Of a DNA stretch of 28,156 nucleotides, positions 24,110 to 28,156 are shown piece by piece (the first letter of the stretch is position 1; each line of letters begins with the position of its first letter). The DNA comes from an uncultured Campylobacter sp. Lineage in GTDB: Bacteria > Campylobacterota > Campylobacteria > Campylobacterales > Campylobacteraceae. The notes under the pieces are model-generated. The model made no database searches. It was given only the letters and a program-made list of their open reading frames with translations, and had not been told where the DNA came from. The translations under genes were made by a program, and so were the position numbers. The stretch lies in contig NZ_CALIMQ010000244.1 of NCBI RefSeq assembly GCF_938045535.1, positions 1 to 28,156 on the forward strand, given 5' to 3'.

Positions 24110-26851
24110 TTAAAATTTCGGCGCATTTATCCTCACCGTCTCATCGGTGTCAAAAATATATGTCTGCGCGGCCTCCGCGATATCCTTTGGCGTGATGGAA
24201 TTTATGATCTTTTCAAACGCCTTAAAATCGGCGATCTCCTCATTCCAAAGCGCGTATTTTACGAGCGCGTCGTTCCAAAACTCCGGGCTTTCGCGAGCGG
24301 TACGCGCCGTGATAATCTGGGATTTTTTAAAATTTTCAAGATGCCGCGCTACGTCCGATCCGCCGCCTGCGATTTCTGCAAAAATTTCTCTAATTGCGGA
24401 TAAAATTTGATCCGTATTTTGCGGCGCGCAGGAAAACGAAATATGAAGGCTCGAGTGCCCGTACGGGATGCGGCTTAGGCTCGAAGCGACCGAAAAGCCG
24501 TAAGTACGCCCCTCGTCCTCTCTGATGCGCTCTCTAAGTGCTTCCTGAAGCACCGAAGCTAGGGCTGAAATTTTAATTGCATTTTCAAGCGAGTATGGAG
24601 CGGATCTGTTTATCGCGGTAAGCGCGACGTCGCTTCTAGGGGAGTTTTGATAGTTGCGCATAAAAACGTGCCGTCCGCTTAAGCTGCGGATACCGTCGTC
24701 TTTAAAATCCTCGCGTTCGCCGCGAGCGGGTAGGTTCGCCAGATATTTTTTTATGAGGGCTTCGGCGTCTTTTAACTCAAAATCGCCGCTAAGTACGAAA
24801 GTGTAGGATGCGGCGTTGCTAAATTTATCATAGATGATCTTTTTCAACTCCTCCGCGTTAAGAGCTTTGATCTGCGCGGCGCTTAGCGGGCGCATTCGCG
24901 CATTGCCGCCGTAAAAAAACTCGCTAAATTCCCTGCTAAATTTATATCCGGGCAATTTCTCGTTTCGCGCAAGCTCATCGAGCGATTTGATCTTTAAATT
25001 TTGCAGCGCTTTCTCGTCCGTGCGCGGAGAGCTAAGCTCTAAGTTTATCGCTTCCAGCAGCCATTTTAGATCCTGCGAGCCGCAGCTTCCGTAAAATCCG
25101 TGCGAGAATGCGGAGATGTTTTTGCGGTAATTCACCTGCCGCCCGCTTAAAATTTGCGAAATTTCATAATTGTTAAAATCGCCTGCGCCGCTTTCGTTTG
25201 AAAGCATCGCGGCAAAACTGCCAAGTCCCGGATGCGCTAGATTGGACATTCCGCCCCTGCTTACCGCGGCAAACGAGATGAAATCCTTGCGCGTCTTAAG
25301 CGGCTTTAAGATCACGGTCGCGTTATTTTCAAGCAGATAGGTATAAAATTTAAATCGCGGCTCAAAACTCTTGCTTAAAATTTTGCCCTCAGGCAGGTTT
25401 TTAGAAACCAAGCTACCCGGCAGCTTTTTATGCGCGGCATGCGTATTTATCGCTCTAGCGTCATCCTGCAGCTTCTTAAATTTAGCCTCATCCAGATTAT
25501 ATCCGGAGCCGCTAAAAGCGCTTGCATGCACCTCGCCTAGGTCCGTAAGGCGCTTAAATTCTAAATTTAGCTCCTCCAGGCTGATCTCGCGCAGCAGCTT
25601 TACCTCCAAATCCCGCTGTTTTGCGGCGCTAGGCAGGACGGCTCCTGATTTTACGGCATGAAGAATCTCCCTTGCAAAAAACGCGGAATTTGCGCTTTTT
25701 TTGCGCTCAAAGGCGCTGTGCCGCGAGCCGATCAAAGCATCCTTCGCAAGGGCGAAATCGCGCGCATCAAAGCCGCTATCTCGCAAGCCTTTGATTAGCC
25801 CGAGCGCCTGCGAGATCGCGCCGTCAAAATCTCGGCCCAAAACGGCAACGTCGAAGCTATAGATCGTTTTTTGAAACTGCAAATTCGATCTGGAAAAATT
25901 AACTCGCAGCAGCGCGCCTTCGCTAGCCTTCGCTCGCTCATAAATCGTAGAGATGAGGCTTGAGATAAGCTCGCTTTTTAAAATTTTTCTCGTATTCGCA
26001 TCGCTGCTTGGGGGCGCAAATTCCTCCCAAAACGAAATTTTGACGGAATTTAGCGACGTTTCGTTCGTATCGTAATTGTAAATTTTCAAACCCTGCCTAG
26101 GCGGAATGCCCATATCCGGACGGGTGTAGGAGTTTGTATTTTTAAGAGGCGAAAAATTTTGCTCTAGCAGTTTTAAAATTTTATCCCTTTTAAAATCGCC
26201 CACGGCTATAAATTTCATAGACCTGGGCTGGTAAATTTTTTGATAAAGCTCCTTGATTCGCTGCGCGCTTACGGATTTTACGACCGCCATATCGCCGATC
26301 GGCGCACGATTAAAATACGCGCTGCCGCCGTAAAGCTCCTCATCCATCCGCTCGTAAAGCCTCGCGATCGGCGTATCGCGACTGCGCGCCTCCTCGATTA
26401 TGACGCCTCTTTCTTTTACGAGCTCGAGCGGATTAAACTCCACTCCGTCCGCAATCGAAGCAAAAATTTTAAAAACGTCCTTTAAATTTTCTTCGCTAAC
26501 CGCGATGTTAAGCGTGTAAATCGTGCTGTCATAGCCCGTCTGCGCATTTACGTCAGCGCCGAATTTCACGCCTAGGCTCTGCAGCTTTTTGATAAGCTCG
26601 TTTTTGCTAAAATCGCGACTTCCGTTAAAGGACATATGCTCGATGAAGTGCACAAGCCCGCGCTCATTAGAGCTCTCATCGATCGAGCCCGCATCCACGA
26701 TCAGATAGAAAACGGCGGAATTTTTAGGCACGGAATTTTCTAAAATATAGTATTTAAACCCGTTTGGCAGCGCCCCCCGCAGGACGGCTCCGTCCCACTC
26801 AAGAGCAAAAGCTCCCGCACAAAGCAGTAAAAATAGTAAAATTTTTCGCAT
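24110..26851 (-). CDS. M16 family zinc metallopeptidase (PqqL/FusC-like, periplasmic)
   Basis: A 913-residue pitrilysin-type protease with two M16 halves. A signal peptide covers 1-16 (LLLCAGAFA). The inverted zinc motif HxxEH is His68-Phe-Ile-Glu71-His72 in RGLVHFIEHMSFNG, and the distal zinc ligand is probably Glu153 in ERGVIIEEARSR. The inactive second half ends with the conserved Arg-Tyr pair in ERIREDEGRTYG (Arg782, Tyr784). Length and layout match single-chain periplasmic M16 enzymes of the PqqL/FusC group (about 900-930 residues), not the 400-residue PqqF/MPP subunits. Such enzymes cleave imported or misfolded peptides inside a closed chamber. It lies directly upstream of a TonB receptor on the same strand, the arrangement of protease-associated import systems. 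Start supported by AAAGGG; ends in TAA. Confidence 0.9.
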   Translation of the reverse strand: MRKILLFLLLCAGAFALEWDGAVLRGALPNGFKYYILENSVPKNSAVFYLIVDAGSIDESSNERGLVHFIEHMSFNGSRDFSKNELIKKLQSLGVKFGADVNAQTGYDSTIYTLNIAVSEENLKDVFKIFASIADGVEFNPLELVKERGVIIEEARSRDTPIARLYERMDEELYGGSAYFNRAPIGDMAVVKSVSAQRIKELYQKIYQPRSMKFIAVGDFKRDKILKLLEQNFSPLKNTNSYTRPDMGIPPRQGLKIYNYDTNETSLNSVKISFWEEFAPPSSDANTRKILKSELISSLISTIYERAKASEGALLRVNFSRSNLQFQKTIYSFDVAVLGRDFDGAISQALGLIKGLRDSGFDARDFALAKDALIGSRHSAFERKKSANSAFFAREILHAVKSGAVLPSAAKQRDLEVKLLREISLEELNLEFKRLTDLGEVHASAFSGSGYNLDEAKFKKLQDDARAINTHAAHKKLPGSLVSKNLPEGKILSKSFEPRFKFYTYLLENNATVILKPLKTRKDFISFAAVSRGGMSNLAHPGLGSFAAMLSNESGAGDFNNYEISQILSGRQVNYRKNISAFSHGFYGSCGSQDLKWLLEAINLELSSPRTDEKALQNLKIKSLDELARNEKLPGYKFSREFSEFFYGGNARMRPLSAAQIKALNAEELKKIIYDKFSNAASYTFVLSGDFELKDAEALIKKYLANLPARGEREDFKDDGIRSLSGRHVFMRNYQNSPRSDVALTAINRSAPYSLENAIKISALASVLQEALRERIREDEGRTYGFSVASSLSRIPYGHSSLHISFSCAPQNTDQILSAIREIFAEIAGGGSDVARHLENFKKSQIITARTARESPEFWNDALVKYALWNEEIADFKAFEKIINSITPKDIAEAAQTYIFDTDETVRINAPKF

Positions 26852-27578
26852 TTAAAGCCCTTTATTTATTTCTAGTAAAATTCCGCCTCGCAGACCTTTC
26901 GGCAGACTTTTCTCTTTCGGCTTATCAAACTGCCTGTCTGCGCCATTCTGCGCTATTTTTTAGATTTATTCGCTTTGACCCGTCAGCCTGCGATATTTCT
27001 TAAATTTGCCAACTTTTAAGCCGCATGCTCGCGCGCCGATCTTCGGTCCGCTTCGCGAGTTTACCGGCTCTGGCTCCATACTGAGCAGCTTCTCTCATTT
27101 TGTGCATCGCCCGAATTGGCAAATGCATCGATCTTGGTCTGCGAGGCGGCGCGACAGCATGGCGGCATGGGCGCAAATTTTAAAATTTACTTGCACCCGG
27201 GCTAAATTTAAAAAGCGCGAATCGGTAAATTTTAAAATTTTACGCCAAGCGCGGCGGGCTGCTAAGCTTTGAAATTCTATAGCTAAATTTCGCAATTATC
27301 TTTCACATTCGCTTTTATGACCAGACGGACAAACATTTAAATTTGACATCGCCCTACTCTCGCTACGCGCTATTTTAGCACGTATCGATCAAACAAACCG
27401 CTGACGCACGATCTTGGCATCTTTGCCGTATGCTATTCTGTTTCCCATCTATAAAGGCACCGTCGCAAACTGCCGTTTGCTACAAGATAAAATTCTAGCC
27501 TAAAGAGCATTAAATGAAAATTAGTATAAATAAAATGTGAATTTTTTGAAGTAAAAGGGAATTTCGGGTTAGATAAAA
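26852..27578. other. Gene-free gap between the M16 protease and tRNA-Ser
   Basis: 727 bases with no ORF that has both a ribosome site and plausible protein composition, and no structured RNA I could recognise. AAATTT/AAATTTTAAAATTT repeats are concentrated at about 27175-27300. A promoter for the protease should lie at the left end. An undetected small RNA cannot be excluded. Confidence 0.45.
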
Positions 27579-27666
27579 TGGCCGGGAGATAGGGATTCGA
27601 ACCCCAGGAGGCTTTCACCTCAACGGTTTTCAAGACCGCCGCTTTCGACCGCTCAGCCATCTCCCG
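27579..27666 (-). tRNA. tRNA-Ser (anticodon TGA)
   Basis: 88 bases. The acceptor CGGGAGA pairs with TCTCCCG, with discriminator G and encoded CCA. The D-arm is GGCTGAGCGGTCGAAAGC, the anticodon loop CTTGAAA gives TGA, a long variable arm is present, and the T loop is TTCGAAT. Confidence 0.97.
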
Positions 27667-27672
27667 ATTAAG

Positions 27673-27722
27673 GGCGGGTAGACCCCGCCGAAAGTTTGCG
27701 CAGATCAAGATCTACACGCGCA
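27673..27722 (-). terminator. Two hairpins between the small lipoprotein gene and tRNA-Ser
   Basis: Directly after the lipoprotein stop (minus strand) TGCGC/GCGCA plus AGATC/GATCT arms form a bulged hairpin (27697-27722). A second one, GGCGGG/CCCGCC with a 5-base loop, lies at 27673-27689, just before the tRNA. Neither has a U-run. They may be processing or attenuating structures that allow tRNA-Ser to be read from the same transcript. Confidence 0.35.
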
Positions 27723-27724
27723 AT

Positions 27725-27880
27725 TTATTCGGTTTTTTCTCCGACCCACTCGGCGCCGTTGTGAACCTTTTCTTTGGTCCATTGAGCCGCGTTGTGCGAG
27801 TCCTCTTTTACGCCGTGCCAAGTATTAGAGCACCCGCTAAAAACCATCAATGCCAAAAGAGCCGCTAGTATGTATCTCAT
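27725..27880 (-). CDS. Entericidin-like small lipoprotein (51 residues)
   Basis: A short gene with a strong ribosome site (AAGGAG, 5 bases before ATG). The product starts MRYILAALLALMVFSGC, with a lipobox FSGC cut before Cys17, followed by a mature peptide of only 35 residues, SNTWHGVKEDSHNAAQWTKE through EKTE. That small, hydrophilic, amphipathic mature part with a Cys-Ser-Asn-Thr-Trp start resembles entericidin-type lipoproteins common in campylobacters, anchored to the inner face of the outer membrane or the inner membrane. Function is not established for these relatives. It sits inside a tRNA cluster between tRNA-Cys and tRNA-Ser(TGA) on the same strand, 20 bases after tRNA-Cys. Confidence 0.8.
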   Translation of the reverse strand: MRYILAALLALMVFSGCSNTWHGVKEDSHNAAQWTKEKVHNGAEWVGEKTE

Positions 27881-27900
27881 AATAACTCCTTTTTAGGATC

Positions 27901-27974
27901 TGGAGGCGACACCCGGATTCGAACCGGGGATCAAAGCTTTGCAGGCTCATGCCTTACCACTTGGCTATGTCGCC
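27901..27974 (-). tRNA. tRNA-Cys (anticodon GCA)
   Basis: 74 bases. The acceptor GGCGACA pairs with TGTCGCC, with discriminator T and encoded CCA. The anticodon loop CTGCAAA gives GCA, and the T arm is CCCGGTTCGAATCCGGG. Confidence 0.97.
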
Positions 27975-27990
27975 GCGCCGGCTTATTAGG

Positions 27991-28077
27991 TGGTGCCCGG
28001 AGCCGGACTTGAACCGGCACGGAAAAAATTCCGAGGGATTTTAAGTCCCTTGCGTCTACCGATTCCGCCATCCGGGC
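27991..28077 (-). tRNA. tRNA-Leu (anticodon TAA)
   Basis: 87 bases. The acceptor GCCCGGA pairs with TCCGGGC, with discriminator A and encoded CCA. The anticodon stem-loop AGGGA-CTTAAAA-TCCCT gives TAA, the class II variable arm is CGGAATTTTTTCCG, and the T loop is TTCAAGT. Confidence 0.97.
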
Positions 28078-28104
28078 ACGTTTAATACAAAACAGAATGT
28101 AAAA

Positions 28105-28156
28105 TGGAGCGGGAAACGAGAGTCGAACTCGCGACATCAACCATGGCAAGGTTGCG
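28105..28156 (-). tRNA. tRNA-Gly (anticodon GCC), 5' part beyond the window
   Basis: The 3' 52 bases are present: anticodon stem-loop CAACC-TTGCCAT-GGTTG (GCC), T arm with TTCGACT, acceptor strand TTCCCGC, discriminator T and CCA. The D arm and 5' acceptor strand lie past the window end. Confidence 0.93.

Noticed and set aside
26773..26778. Six-C run near the start of the M16 protease gene as a second phase-variation tract
   Set aside because: Six is below the length that slips often in campylobacters, and the run encodes ordinary residues (Arg-Gly-Ala) in the conserved N-terminal strand.
27006..27295. Open frames of 60-90 codons on both strands in the gap before tRNA-Ser
   Set aside because: No ribosome sites, and the translated sequences are rich in Arg, Ala and Lys from repeat DNA without protein-like pattern.
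27433..27708. 91-codon minus-strand frame running through tRNA-Ser(TGA)
   Set aside because: It simply reads through the tRNA gene; the tRNA fold explains the sequence.

Overview
The window looks like a chromosomal segment of a fairly GC-rich Campylobacter (C. gracilis / C. rectus / C. showae type). Evidence: a CmeABC-type tripartite efflux operon with a near-exact copy of the CmeR operator, a Helicobacter/Campylobacter-type short tautomerase, a G9 tract inside an outer-membrane receptor gene (the usual campylobacter phase-variation device), AAGGAG ribosome binding sites, TATAAT boxes with weak -35 regions, and a Gly-Leu-Cys-Ser tRNA cluster. The species call is inference.

Left part (1-8.1 kb): the 3' end of a TupA-like oxyanion-binding protein converges on assT (periplasmic arylsulfate sulfotransferase). 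Then come a 4-oxalocrotonate tautomerase family protein, two short-chain-type oxidoreductases, a flavin reductase gene broken by one extra base, a small lipoprotein, a secreted tannase/feruloyl-esterase gene interrupted by two in-frame TAG codons, and the C-terminal remnant of a YagU (DUF1440) membrane protein. Several of these families handle aromatic or phenolic compounds, and three genes in this stretch are broken, so it reads as a decaying accessory region.

Middle (8.1-17.3 kb): an MFS exporter, a thiD gene with an unusual in-frame insert of about 80 codons, then the divergent cmeA-cmeB-cmeC operon with promoter, operator and a likely terminator, followed by tRNA-Ser(GGA).

Right part (17.5-28.2 kb): a cytosolic DyP-type peroxidase, an unrecognised 204-residue protein, and three consecutive small genes each needing one or two single-base corrections. 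On the minus strand, an M16 zinc protease lies upstream of a large TonB-dependent receptor. This pair resembles protease-associated import systems (FusC/FusA of Pectobacterium, PqqL/YddB of E. coli), and the receptor carries the G9 tract that would switch it on and off. The window ends in tRNA-Ser(TGA), an entericidin-like small lipoprotein, tRNA-Cys, tRNA-Leu and a partial tRNA-Gly.

No IS element, prophage, CRISPR array or integron was seen. Intergenic DNA is saturated with the palindrome AAATTT.
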